Shown here piece by piece: positions 22,481-34,259 of a DNA stretch of 64,000 bases. Every line of letters starts with the position of its first letter. The first letter of the stretch is position 1. Both the position numbers and the translations under genes were made by a program. The stretch is from Fagopyrum homotropicum. Its lineage: Eukaryota; Streptophyta; Magnoliopsida; Caryophyllales; Polygonaceae. The stretch covers positions 48,705,001 through 48,769,000 of the forward strand of contig BSWB01000002.1 of the NCBI GenBank assembly GCA_033239125.1. Reading direction: 5' to 3'. Below the pieces are notes generated by a model that had not been told where the DNA came from, did no database searches, and saw only the letters and a list, made by a program, of their open reading frames with translations.

Positions 22481-23760
22481 AATAACCCCATACTTAACAC
22501 TTGCTTGTCCCTAAGCAAGGTCTTTCAAAAAGCTTTAAACAAGAGTTAGGGTGAAATATGTGTACCTTCTCAAAGCAATACTTCTTTTGGAGGAATGTGC
22601 CTTCTAAAGAATAGATCATTCTCAAACCTTGCTTCAATTGTTTATAAGACTTTCATACACTTATCCAAAGAGTAAAAAGCAAAGAAAACTCATGAATCAA
22701 TTAAACTTCTAAACAAACATCATAACCTTCAAAAGAAAAGGTCTAGAATGTGGAAGGGGAAGGAAACTTTAAGGAATGTGGTGCATAAATCCGGGAAAGT
22801 GGACAACTACCCTTCTTCTTTTGCGGTTTCCGCAACACTTCAACTTAGAGCTTCGCTCTTCTTCCTTTCATTTTTCGACTTTACTTTTGGAGTTATGGAC
22901 AGAGGTGCACAAAAACCAAAGCCTAGGAGATTGGCGTTTCTCAATTTTTATGAGATGCCTCAAACCCTTAGCGCACATACCATAATCTGCTAGGAATATC
23001 GCTCAATCCGACTTTGGCAAGACACAAACACCCGGCTATGTGAATGGTGCCGAGTTACTCATCATCATGATTGACTTCCCCAAACCTAGAATTCCTTTCT
23101 ATTCTTTTGATTGCAAAAATTTGCTCTCATGGCCCTCCCACATCAAACATGCCTTTTTCATTCACTTCTCCAAATTCCCGGATAGGTAAAGGAGGTCAAT
23201 ATTTCAATGAGGAGCTAAAATGATCAAAGAAAGAAGAAAGAAAAATCGAATTGCCTTAATCATCTCAACAAGAAGTATAAGAACTTATAGTGTGATTTCA
23301 ACTTCAATTTCTCAACATGATTTAGGTAACATTCATCACATTATGAAACTTGCAAAAGAGGTAAAATTCATTCATTCAAATTCTTTTCGATTCACTATTC
23401 TTTTAAGCATGCAATTGTCATCAAACTCAATTCACAAGTAGTGATTATCATAGAAATCATCTCAATTCATTAGAAGCACAAAATTTTCAAAATTTTTCAA
23501 TTTTTTATGGGTTTTTAAAGTTCTTTTTCATGCAATGCGATAATGAAACGTGCAACAATATAATGAACATGCAAATAGTCTCGAATAGAAGCAAGCATAG
23601 TGAGTAAGAGTTATTACAAACTTTTAGTACATCCCACCCCATACTTAGGACGAACATTGTCCCTAATGTTCAAAAGAAAGAAAGAAAAGAAGAAAAGAAA
23701 AAGAAACTCACAAAGTGGTGGCGGAATGTCTAAAGCGAACGGTCAATCATCAAATCCTCA
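22481..23760 (-). other. 3' region of element C
   Basis: Non-coding. Sense strand: a post-ORF3 GGGACAATG..AAGTATGGGGTGG (about 23636-23672), a poly-Y run, a block shared with A, B, D and H (about 22895-23200, best 22900-23085), and the polypurine tract AAGTATGGGGTTATT at 22481-22497 next to the LTR. Small ORFs here are not conserved in frame between elements. Confidence 0.7.
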
Positions 23761-25329
23761 TCACTGCGGCGCTGGTGGAGGCGGGAATGGAGAGAAGCTA
23801 GGATCATAGAACCGCCCAAACTGTTGGCGGTAGACGTCCCTCATCATGTGGTCGAGGTCGTCTAGGCGTCCGTCTCTAGCATCGGCTCGGATCTCCAATG
23901 CACCCACTCTCTCTGAAAGTCCGGTAGCCCAGTCCGGCATCTGCTCGTACCATCCTGGAGCCTGACTATACCATGCTGGAGCGTCGGATGGTGCTGGTGG
24001 TGGTGCTGGTGCTGCTGTCTGCTCTGTAGACCAAGGAGGGGGAACGCCATACCATGTAGGAGGTGTGGTCATCCACGTAGGCCTCTCACTCACGCTAGCG
24101 CGGCGAGAAGACGAGCCTGAAGCTCTAGCTGGACGTGGAGAACGTCTAGGTGCATCGGGGGCCGCCTCCGGCTGATCCGGAAACGTGCCAAAATCCTGCT
24201 CGGGTCCTCCTCCACCCTCAAACTGATCTCCCATCTCCTCCTCAACAACTGGTTGCGGGACATATGGGGGAGCTGCTATCCTGTTCGCATGCATGGCAGC
24301 GAACGTCTCCTTCCAATTATGGCGTCCTGCCATAATGGAGTACTCCGGTAGCCACTCTATACCCCTACCCGTCCTGCTCTCCCATGGCATGCCCGCATAA
24401 GGCGGACCTCTATGTGTGGGGAAAATGAGACCCCTAGTCATGAAAGCATGTAGCCCTAAAGGTACGGCCGGTATACGGGTGCAAGCAGAAAAATCAACAC
24501 CAAAGCTCCTAGCAATGTGGGTAACTATCCCACCATATCCTATGTTGCCCTTCTTCTTATTCTTGAGCTTGCTCATAGTAGCAGCCAAGAGAGTAGCACA
24601 ATCAGCACGGCGTCCATAAAGCATGGAGTAAAGCAAGAACAGCTCATCCGTCTTGATCTTTTGGGGCGTCTCCGTCCTAGGAAAGAGACACTCCGAAAGA
24701 ACACAGTGAGCTATCTTCAAGGCTAGGTGGTACATCAACCTAGCCTTGGTATCAGCGGGCTGCCAGCGGTCCTCGCTAGCGTAAATCATCGCCACCTCCT
24801 CCCAAAAGTCCTTGGCGTAAACGCCACTAGGAAATCGACCATTAAAGGTCTCATGAAACCCAAAAATGGTCCCAAACTCACGGATGCTCAAATGGTAGTC
24901 TCTTTCCATGAGACGGAAAGAGACGGTCCTGTCTACATGGCTGTGCTCAAAAGATGTCACAACCTCCCGTGTAATCTCCTCATAAGCGTCTTCTCGGATG
25001 GCCGAGAAGAAAATAAGTCCGGCTCTATCCAAGAGCCAAGTGAGGTCATCAACTATGTTGAGAGGAGCTAGATCCTCCAACAACAAGTACCTAGGGCCAA
25101 TCACTGGCCTCTCCTTGATCCTCTCGAGTGCATCGAGATGATCGTCGTGTATGGTCGGGATTCTAGGGTGAGGCGGTGAGGATGGAGGTGAAGGTGAGGA
25201 TGGAGGTGAAGGGGAAGAGGGTGGTGGTGCCCTAGAGGATGAGGAGGAGGAGGGATTACCCTTCCTCTTCTTATTCTGATCATTCTTCTTCTCTTTTATC
25301 CTCCCCGAAACTCTTCTCACAAAATCCAT
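23761..25329 (-). CDS. ORF3 (env-position gene, ATHILA ORF-1-like) of element C, intact
   Basis: 522 codons from ATG at 25329; an in-frame ATG 14 codons upstream exists, but MDFVRR is the start shared with B. Order: a very basic N-terminus (KEKKNDQNKKRKGN), Ser then Pro/Ser repeats (about residues 25-60), a globular domain about 60-370 with PVIGPRYLLLEDL, HSHVDRTVSFRLMERDYHLSI, FLFPRTETPQKIKTDELF, GNIGYGGIVTHIARSFGVDFSACT and HRGPPYAGMPWESR, an acidic/Gly stretch, a Trp/Pro-rich tract (PTWM, PTWY, PPWS, PAWY, PGWY, PDWA, about 425-470), a short coiled coil and a Pro-rich end. No signal peptide or membrane helix. Role unknown; the only intact coding region of an element in the window. Confidence 0.8.
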   Translation of the reverse strand: MDFVRRVSGRIKEKKNDQNKKRKGNPSSSSSSRAPPPSSPSPPSSPSPPSSPPHPRIPTIHDDHLDALERIKERPVIGPRYLLLEDLAPLNIVDDLTWLLDRAGLIFFSAIREDAYEEITREVVTSFEHSHVDRTVSFRLMERDYHLSIREFGTIFGFHETFNGRFPSGVYAKDFWEEVAMIYASEDRWQPADTKARLMYHLALKIAHCVLSECLFPRTETPQKIKTDELFLLYSMLYGRRADCATLLAATMSKLKNKKKGNIGYGGIVTHIARSFGVDFSACTRIPAVPLGLHAFMTRGLIFPTHRGPPYAGMPWESRTGRGIEWLPEYSIMAGRHNWKETFAAMHANRIAAPPYVPQPVVEEEMGDQFEGGGGPEQDFGTFPDQPEAAPDAPRRSPRPARASGSSSRRASVSERPTWMTTPPTWYGVPPPWSTEQTAAPAPPPAPSDAPAWYSQAPGWYEQMPDWATGLSERVGALEIRADARDGRLDDLDHMMRDVYRQQFGRFYDPSFSPFPPPPAPQ

Positions 25330-26166
25330 TCTGCTCAAAATTACGGTCTGTTCTATAAGAACCACGGCCATAATTCTCCCAGAGACCGTGATTCGTCTTA
25401 GAAGTTCACGAATCTCAGCAAATCAGCAATCAATCTCCACAACAGGCAGTCCTAGTCTAATTTCCTCCAATCTCAATCAGTTCTTCCTAAAAATCTCTAA
25501 CAAAAACAACCAAATCGGCAAGAATCAAGAAGAGGGAAAAAAAACCTATTTTTCGGATTGAAAAATCCAAATTGTGCGTTCGTTGGTGAATTTCCGCTCG
25601 ATTCGTCGCTTGGATCCTGTTTGTGGTTGAATTTGCTTCAGTTTAGGAAGAAGAATCGTCGAAAACGATTAGGAAACGAGGATTTGAGAGAGGGTCGTGG
25701 ATTTCGGCAATTAGGGCGTGGAAAGAGGGGTTTTGGGGTGAATTTTGTAAAGAATGTGGCTTATATAGTCGCAGACAAAATTTTTGAAAATCACGGTCTA
25801 TCGGGGTGTTCCACGGCCGTGGAAGTGTACGGAACCGTAGTTTTGGTGATTTTTCAAAGGCTTTTGGAAATTACGGGTACTGTAGCTGTCATGACCGTGG
25901 TTTAGGCCGTGGAACCCTCTGTAAAGTTCCAAAGTCCAAATTTCGTCACTTTTCTTCGACATTATCCTCCTCTTTTCCTTTTCCATCGTTCCTACATCCA
26001 AAAACACGAACATACCGGAAGAAATCGAGGCAAAAACAAAGCAAAAACGTCTATACTAAGCTAATTTATGAATCGAAAACAAAACAAAAAAAACAAAAAT
26101 GCAATACCTTGGGTTGCCTCCCAAGAAGCGCTTTGTTTAAGGTCCGTAGCTAGACCAATCTCGCGC
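25330..26166 (-). other. Spacer between pol and ORF3 of element C
   Basis: Non-coding leader for ORF3. Contains TTCCACGGCCGTGGAA at 25809-25824, further CACGG/CCGTG halves (25350-25390, 25795-25910) and the post-pol hairpin at 26108-26125. No promoter or splice signal can be assigned confidently. Confidence 0.6.
26108..26125 (-). promoter_or_regulatory. Conserved post-pol hairpin (element C)
   Basis: Sense strand CTTGGG-AGGCAA-CCCAAG, 40 bases after the original pol stop at 26167-26169. Confidence 0.65.
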
Positions 26167-29100
26167 TTATTTGAGTGCGGTAGGCGCAAACTCCTCAGCT
26201 TGGAGTTCCGGCGTATACTTCTTGAGTCGTTGGCCGTTCACCTTAAAAGTTCCGTTTGCTTCACCCCATACTTCAACTGCACCATGGGGAAAATACGCTT
26301 AATTAGAAAAGGTCCGGTCCAACGAGATTTAAGCTTACCTGGAAAGAGACGAAGCCTTGAATTGAAGAGGAGAACTTGATCTCCTTCTTTGAAGTCCTTT
26401 GGAATGATATGCTTATCATGCCAACGCTTTGCTCTCTCCTTATAGATCTTAGCGTTTTCATAAGCGTTCAAGCGGAGTTCATCCAGCTCATTGATGTCTA
26501 GGAGACGCTTTTCTCCCGCTTCTTTCATGCTGAAGTTCAACCACTTGATAGCCCAAAACGCTTTGTTCTCCAACTCTACCGGCAAGTGACAAGACTTCCC
26601 ATACACAAGGTTGTATGGTGTGGTTCCTATGGGAGTCTTGTATGCAGTCCGGTATGCCCACAACGCATCGTCAAGCTTCAAGGACAAATCCTTCCTAGTC
26701 CTTGAAACCGTCTTCTCTAGGATTCCTTTGATCTCCCTATTTGAGATCTCAACTTGTCCACTCGTTTGTGGATGGTAAGGGCTAGCGATCTTGTGAGTAA
26801 CCCCATACTTAGCAAGAAGAGCTTCAAAGCGCCGGGCAATGAAGTGAGAACCTCCATCACTAATGATCGTCGTTGGTGTCCCAAATCGCGGGAAAATGGT
26901 CTTGTTGAAGAACTTAACCACCACCATGGCATCAATGGTGGGAGAGGCAATTGCTTCCACCCATCTAGAAACGTAATCCACCGCCAATGGTATGTATTGG
27001 TTTCCACAAGAGGATGGGAATGGTCCCATGAAATCGACTCCCCAAACGTCGAAAATCTCCACCTCTTGGATGTTGTTGAGGGGCATCTCATTCCTCCTAG
27101 AGATATTGCCTGTTCTTTGACAAGCATCGCAGCAAGAAACAAAGGATTGCACATCTCTAAACAAAGTAGGCCAAAAGAATCCGGATTGCAATACCTTTGC
27201 GCTAGTCTTGTTCGAACTAGCGTGTCCTCCACAAGGTAGTGAATGACAATGACGGATGACACTTTGCATCTCATCTTCCGGCACACATCCCCGAATGATG
27301 CCATCCGGACCTCTCTTGAAGAGGAGAGGCTCGTTCCAATAGTATTCCCGGACGTCCTTAAAGAACTTCTTCCTTTGTGCGTAGGATAGTCCGGGTGGTA
27401 TCTCCTGACAAACCAAATAGTTAACAAAATCAGCAAACCATGGTTCGTTACCTTTGGAGATCACATCGATGCACTCCTCAATAAGGTGTAAGTGTTCGTC
27501 CGGGAAGGAGTCGTCGATGGGTAAATGGTCGTCCTCTAGATGTGTTAGGCGATTCAAATGATCCGCAACAGAATTTTCTGAACCTTTCTTGTCGCGGATC
27601 TCAAGATCGAATTCTTGTAGGAGAAGAATCCATCTAATTAGCCTTGGCTTCGCATCTTTCTTCGCAAGGAGGTACCGGATCGCAGCATGATCCGTGTAGA
27701 CAATCACCTTTGCACCTACAAGATAAGAGCGAAACTTGTCAATAGCATAGACAATGGCTAAAAACTCTTTTTCGGTAGTGGCGTAGTTGAGCTGTGGTTC
27801 ATCTAGCGTCTTGCTAGCATAGTATATGGCATGGGTTGCCCCTTCCTTTCGTTGTCCAAGAACAGCTCCAATAGCTACGTCACTAGCATCGCACATAATC
27901 TCAAAGGGAAGAGTCCAATCCGGGGGTTGGATAATAGGTGCTGAAATTAGAGCTTGCCGAATGGTGTTAAACGCATCCAAACATTCCTGCGAAAACTCAA
28001 AAACCGCATCCTTCATCAATAGATTAGTGAGAGGTTTTGATATCTTAGAAAAGTCTTTAATGAAACGTCTATAAAATCCAGTATGTCCTAGGAAACTTCT
28101 TATCCCTTTCACCGAAATTGGGGGAGGAAGCTTCTCTATGGTCTCTATCTTAGCTTTGTCCACCTCTATCCCTCTACTAGAGACTAAGTGGCCTAATACA
28201 ATTCCTCCCTTAACCATAAATTGACACTTCTCCCAATTGAGAACTAGGTTAGTGTCTTCACACCTTTGCAAAACAAGAGAAAGGTTAGAAAGGCAATCGT
28301 TAAAAGAGGAACCGTATACGGAGAAGTCGTCCATGATTTCCTCTACGTACTCGGAGAAGATGGCCATCATGCACCGTTGGAAGGTGGATGGGGCGTTGCA
28401 AAGCCCGAACGGCATTCTCCTATAAGCAAACGTACCCCATGGGCACGTGAATGTGGTCTTCTCTTGATCATCCGGGTGTATCGGAATCTGAAAGAAACCA
28501 CTATAACCGTCAAGGTAGCAAAAATGTGAATGTTGTGCTAACCTTTCAAGCATTTGATCAATGAATGGCAATGGGAAGTGATCCTTCCGCGTTGCATTGT
28601 TGAGATTGCGGTAGTCTATGCACATCCGCCATCCAGTCACGGTTCGGGTAGGAATGAGTTCGTTGTTTTTGTTGGTGATGACCGTCATTCCTCCCTTCTT
28701 CGGAACTACTTGAACTGGACTCACCCACTTACTATCGGAGATAGGGTAGATGATACCTGCATCAAGAAGCTTAAGAATTTCCTTCTTGACAACCTCCTTC
28801 ATGGTCGGATTCAACCGCCTTTGAGGTTGTCTTGAAGTTCTAAAATCTTCCTCCATTAGTATCTTATGCATGCATAGGGAGGGTTTAATTCCTACTAAGT
28901 CCTCAATAGTATAGCCTATAGCTTTCCTATGTTTCCTAAGGACAATCATGAGCTAATTATGTTCATCTATGCTTAAATCGGAACTAACAATAACCGGAAA
29001 GGTAGAATTAGATCCTAGAAAAGCGTACCTTAGATGAGTAGGAAGTGGTTTGAGTTCCATTGCTTTCGGAGCTTCCATTGATCCTTGAGAAGCATCCGAT

Positions 29101-32041
29101 GTCTCCTTAGAAGTTTCTAAGGGTGATGAGTGTGTGGGAGGAGAGTTAGAAGAAGTTGACGAAGTGTCTCGATCACTCCTTTCCACGCCCAAAATTACGG
29201 GTTCCTCATGGCCTCCACGGCCGTGGTTTAGGGCGTGGAAGGGAAATACGGTTGTCACATCTTCTCCACGACCGTATAACTCCCTGGAGTGAGGCATGGT
29301 TTTGGTTGTGAAATCCACGGCCGTGGAATACAGGGTATAACCGTGGATTCTCACGTTTGCTGCCTCATCGTAGAGTTTTTCAAACTCCACTTCACCTATC
29401 TCTTCTTGTGCTTCTAAGGCTTCAATTGCCTCATTGCACTCTTCTTCTTCCCCTACATTGGTTAGACTCATAGTGATAACCTTTTGTAAAGGATCGTTTA
29501 AGAGAATCGCACTTACCTCCTCTCTAGACAAACCTTCTTCATCTTGGATATTGAAAACATCCTCATCAAAGATCGGCTCCTTCACTAGAGTGGAAAGAAC
29601 GAACTCTACTTTCTCCTCTCCTATATCAAAAGCGAGTCTACCATTCTTGCAATCGACTATGCAGCCGGAAGTTGCAAGAAACGGTCTTCCGAGTATGATC
29701 GGGACCGGACTATCTGCAGGAATGTCAAGCACGACAAAATCAATGGGAACAAAGAATTTACCTAGCTTAACCGGGACGTCTTCTACAATACCGACGGGGC
29801 GAGTGATAGATCGATCCGCCATGTACAACGTCATCTTCACCGGTTTAGGGTCGCCTAAACCGATCTTCATACACAATGCAAGTGGTATGATGCTCACTCT
29901 TGCTCCTAAGTCACATAACGCATCGTATGTGACATCTCCCACTCCTATGGGAATGCAAAATGACACCAGATCCTTTAGATTTGGGGGTAGTTTCTCCTTC
30001 ATGGTTTTGATGAGATCCGAAGAATCCGAACTCATGTTAACCTCTCCGAAGTCTTCTAGCTTCCTCTTGTTAGAGAGGAGCTCCTTCAAGAACTTGCCAT
30101 AAGCCGGCATACCTACAATAGCATCAATAAATGGTATATTAATATGCAGCTTGCTCATGAGTTCTATGAACTTACCAAATTGTTTGTCTAGGCGTGCTCT
30201 CGCTCTAGATTGAGGGAATGGTAGGGGAGGTTTATAAGCTGGAGGAGGAACGTAGACATCTTCCTTCTCCTTCCCCTTCTCTTTGTCCTTTTCTACCGAG
30301 ACTTCAACGAACTTAGGCTGCGGATCGGTGGTAGTCACTCCGCTCCTAGTTGTGATTGCCATAACCCTTTCCTTAGGGTTGTCCTCCGTCTTTCCTGGAA
30401 GTTTCCCTTGATTCCTAGGAACTTCCTCCGCATGGTTGAACATTTGGTTTTCCAAAACCTTTTGAGCTTTGTCAACCTTGGAAATTTGATCATCAACCTT
30501 AATGATGCGGTTCTCCAAAATCGTTTCCAACATGGGATCGGGCTTCTCCTTCCCCGAATTGTTTCCTCCATTAGATGATTGCCCCTGGCTTTTCAAAGGA
30601 ATAGAGGAAGAGGAAGGTGGAGTTAGTGAATTAGAGTTGGAAGGATAAGAGTTACCGGAATTTTGTTGATTGGAGCGCCAATTGTTGTTGTTTGAACCCC
30701 TATTGTTGTTCCAATTGTTGTTCCGGTTGTTGTTGTTTCCATTCCAATTGTTATTCCGGTTGTTGTTCCGGTTATTGTTATGGCCGCCATTGTTGTTGCC
30801 CAAATAACCAACATCCTTCCCTTGTTGCTTTGGGAAGTTGGTTTTGATAGCCTCCTTCAACTCTTTGATCTCATTGTTGAGGGAGAAAATCTTATTTTGA
30901 GCTTCATGTGTGAGCTTTGCTCCTTGCTCCACACGATTTCCCTCCACTTTCCGGTGGGAATACTTCTCTATGACTCTTGCTTGCTTCTCAATGAAGTCCC
31001 AAACGTCATCTTCTCTCATGTCCATGAATGTTCCACATGAGAGGGATTGGAGGTTGAATTGCGTTCCCGCATCTAACCCCTTGTAGTAAATCTCCAGCAA
31101 GGCAAGTTTGGATATGCCATGATGAAGGCAATCCAAGAGCAAATCCTGAAACCTTTCCCAAGATTGAAACAAACTTTCGTTAGATCTCATGGAAAAAGCA
31201 TTAATCTTACCTCTAAGTTCCGCCGTTTTGGAGGCGGAAAGAATTTGGTGAGGAACTCCGCGGAAAGGTCTTCCCACGTGTCTAGTTTTCCACTAGGAAG
31301 AGCTTGATACCAAGACAACGCTTTCCCCTTCAAGGAGAAGAAGAAAGGCTTGAGCTTATAGTTGTTGGTAGTAGCGCTCTTTGGCCTCATTGTCTCCATC
31401 ATACACTCAAAGTTCTGCAAGTGTTGGTGTGGAGATTCAGCGCTTGTCCCGCCAAATTGGTTTTGGCGAACAAAAGTAATGACTTGAGGGGTGAAGCTAA
31501 ACTCTTGCACATCATCAACATCAAAGTTCACGCCCAAACGGCGTGGTTGTTGTGTTGGATCCATCCGCTGGCCAAGAGTTCTTGGCTCTTCATCTACACG
31601 TTCGATCCTCGCATTCCTAGGTGGAACACGACGATTGGCAGCTCCCCGTGGATGGAAAGGATTCACATTGATCGTGGGATCAATCTCCTCTAATGGTGGC
31701 ATGGAAGAATCACTATCATCAGCGGATGATTGACCTTTTCTTCTAGACCTTGATGCTTTCCTTGAGGATTTCTTGCTTCCCTTATTCTTAAGGTCGCTTA
31801 GCTCTATCCTCATCTGGAAGATCATGTCTTGTAGATTGTTAACTTGAGATTGGTGACGATCCATTTCATCATGGCGGAGGGTCTCATTCCATTGGAGTTG
31901 AGCTTCCTTCTCCGCCAACTCCGCTTGAAGATCACGTTCGTGTCCTTCATCCATCTTCTTTTCCTTGCGCTTTTGCCTTAAAGTTTTCTCTAGCTCTTGA
32001 TCAAGAGGTAAGAGATCTTCGGTGTTCCTAGACCTGCGCAT
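26167..32041 (-). pseudogene. gag-pol: gag-pol polyprotein of element C (broken)
   Basis: About 1950 codons from ATG at 32041 (MRRSRN, as in B). Order: gag (to about 30950), Asn/Arg-rich tract (30620-30800), protease with CDLGARVS near 29920 (A of the DLGAS turn kept, S to R), RT (WRMCIDYRNLN near 28630), RNase H (CDASDVAIG; YTDHAAIRYL near 27690), integrase HHCC (HCHSLPCGGH..CCDAC) and DDE (WGVDFMG; ISDGGSHF; SNREIKG). Breaks: 1-bp deletion near 31230, TAG at 28953-28955 before RT, a 12-bp deletion just upstream of the RT catalytic Asp pair (near 28333), and a 1-bp deletion near 26287 that shifts the last integrase residues. It would make particle proteins and the copying and integration enzymes. 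Confidence 0.9.
29175..29345 (-). repeat. Palindrome cluster inside the gag-pol frame (C)
   Basis: Protease-RT linker with CCACGGCCGTGG at 29215-29226, TCCACGGCCGTGGA at 29324-29337, and several halves (TTACGG, GGGCGTGGAA, CCACGACCGTA). The same linker in B has the same motifs in other places. Confidence 0.75.
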
Positions 32042-32118
32042 GCACTCAAAGTAATATCAAATAACGAGAGCAAGCTCCCAAGCTTGACAACCGGCTACCG
32101 AATTCGGCCGAAACCAAA

Positions 32119-32136
32119 TCTCTGGCAACGGCGCCA
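32119..32136 (-). other. Primer-binding site of element C (tRNA-Asp type)
   Basis: Sense strand TGGCGCCGTTGCCAGAGA. It differs at two positions from the perfect complement of the tRNA-Asp 3' end seen in B, and lies six bases inside the 5' LTR end. Confidence 0.8.
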
Positions 32137-32142
32137 AAAACT

Positions 32143-33932
32143 TGTTCGCCCCTAGAGGTGTGTGCAAATAAGCTTTAAATTTATAAAACTAGAATCAAGC
32201 AAGCGAACCCGCAGTGTACGGATCGACGTAGATTAGCAAGAATTCCAGAGTATCGAACACAGGGATTTGGGTGGGAATAAATTCAATTGCAGATTATCAA
32301 GCAGGTAAATGTAAGAGCTTTGCAAATTATTGGGAAAACAACAATCCTAAAGATCCAAGTATCAAGCTGTGGCAATCGATTCAAGATATACTAATGATAT
32401 AAAGACAGAGTTGAGATATGCAAAGGTATGCTAATGTAAGGTAATCATACGGTGAAGTTCCAAAAACCTTATATGACTAACCTACTAGACACTCTCTATA
32501 CAGGTTGTTGAGGCTTCAATATAGAAAGGTTCTAAAGGCAAGAATTAATGTCAAATACCCAAACTTGCAATCCAAGGATCAAGACTAACTTAGCCGATTA
32601 CGGTTATGACACTCACAATCGAGGTAGAGGTTGTTGAGGCTTCACTACCACCTAGGAAAGGCAAGCCTAAACTAAGTTAAAGCAAATCTTTAACTTTGGA
32701 TTAAAGTAAAAGCAGGTTCTTAAACTTAAGGGAAATTACGGGTAAATCTTGAGACTCCACGGCCGTGGAACTCAAGATCAAACCGTGATTTAGGGTTCGT
32801 CGATGATTCTCTCAAACTCTCAGGGTCTAATCTGTTTACGATCGATCTATCATCATCTAAGCCACAACTATCAACCCTTCACCTTAGAATTGTTAAGGGT
32901 TTTTAGCCAATAACAGTCATGTTGATATCAAATTCAAAGATTAAAAGATTTAAAGATGGAAACTTCCGAAAACTTTCAATAAACTTCAAACCAATCTCAA
33001 AGTCACAATCAATAACAAATACTGTCAATAGATTCAGAGTAAGCCAAACAAACACAATCTTAGGAAAGAGAGAAGAACGGGATGTCAATCCGTCTTCTAA
33101 ATCAAACCTAAACAAGAAGAGAAATCTTCTTGCAACAATCTTCCAAAAGCTTCGATCTTCCGCCAATCCGGAAGTCTCAATAGCAATCTCCACCAAAAGT
33201 GCGAGATTAGGGCAAAATCCCAACACGAACTTCGATCTCCAATGAGATGTAAATGCTTCCAAACGAGCGTAAGCGGGCGCAAACGGGGCTATGCGTGTAT
33301 TGCCAAAAAATCCCTAAGCGGCCGTCCGCGTTTGATAAATGCCGCTAAGCGAAGATGACGGAATCTTCCTTCGTCCGTCTTTTTATAGGGCAAGATAAAA
33401 TATCGGCCCGGCCCAATCTTCACAAGATCGTGGCTTCAAAATGTGGAGAAAAAGATCGCCAAGATCACGGTCGTGGAAGGTTCCACGATCGTAATTTAGA
33501 GCGTGGAAAGTGTCACGGTTTGAACCATGGATTCCACGACCGTAATAGTTACTGGAATGCATCACGCCTCTCTTTGCAGGGTTCCACGGCCGTGGAACTA
33601 AACGTGGTTTGTAGTACGGCCGTATTTTAGAGCGTGGTTTAGGGCAAGAACGTGATTCTTCCCTAGCCTCGTGCATTCCTCAAGTTAAACTCCAATTTGC
33701 TCCTTATAATGCCCTTAATCCATGGACATACTCAATCAACTCTTCTTTGCTCGATTCCGTTCGGAAATGACTCCCAATCACCTATAATCAACATAAAGCT
33801 AGTGTAGACATCCATATCGACAATATAGGCAAACTAGCTCACAAATGCAACAATGCTAAATCAAAGACTATCAATATGAATCAAATACACTTAGAAAACG
33901 TGCCTAAAATATCACAATATTTCATGCTAACA
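32143..33932 (-). repeat. 5' LTR of element C
   Basis: 1790 bp. Sense TATAAAAAG at 33379-33387; the palindrome group is about 50-250 bp upstream (33460-33640), and the extended hairpin is downstream near 32745-32780. Followed by GGGTT. Confidence 0.93.
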
Positions 33933-33937
33933 GGGTT

Positions 33938-34259
33938 CTATATGGAACACGGGAACGCCCATCATCCTCATCACTAATCTCCGTTGAGAAATATAGTTAT
34001 CAAATCTCGATTGGGGCGGGGCGAGATTATCAAATCTCGGGCGAGGTACTGATAATCTCGGCCGAGGTTCCTTACTAAGACGATATGTCATTGCTCCTAG
34101 CCTCTCTTTTATGTTTGTAAGGGATGCAAACAATTGTTTCATCATGGCCCGGACTTTGGGGTTGCCTAACCCACTTCCTTGTGACCCGTTATGGTCTTTA
34201 GATCTACAAATCCTACACAATCACATATAGTAACAACAAGCTCGTGAAGTTAGTTAAAA
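33938..34259 (-). pseudogene. Element K interior, proximal segment
   Basis: Joins directly to 20686 when C is removed. A minus-strand frame (34220-33938) encodes a basic stretch with CRICRSKDHNG at its start and repeated PRPRF/SRF. AATCTCGGGCGAG and AATCTCGGCCGAGGTT lie near 34034-34070. Possibly a gag N-terminus; not recognised. Its 5' part and the 5' LTR of K are off the window, beyond chromovirus E. Confidence 0.4.

Larger units (their letters stand above)
20692..33932 (-). mobile_element. Element C: complete Athila-type LTR retrotransposon
   Basis: 13.24 kb with both LTRs, flanked by GGGTT at 20687-20691 and 33933-33937 (perfect 5-bp duplication), inserted in element K. The order on the minus strand is LTR, primer site, gag-pol, hairpin, spacer, ORF3, 3' region, LTR. 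By eye the LTRs differ at about 19 positions plus one indel in 1.79 kb (about 1%), so the insertion is recent. Gag-pol has two frameshifts, one nonsense codon and a 12-bp deletion in RT; ORF3 is intact. Confidence 0.95.

Noticed and set aside
22748..22993. Small ORF in the 3' region of C, with a similar one at 62383-62658 in H
   Set aside because: Similar because it lies in the conserved non-coding block; the frame is not kept in A, B or D.
23761..25329. Viral envelope glycoprotein
   Set aside because: Correct position, but no signal peptide, membrane helix, cysteine pattern or furin-like site is seen.
26754..27239. 161-codon plus-strand ORF
   Set aside because: Shadow of the integrase frame of C on the opposite strand.
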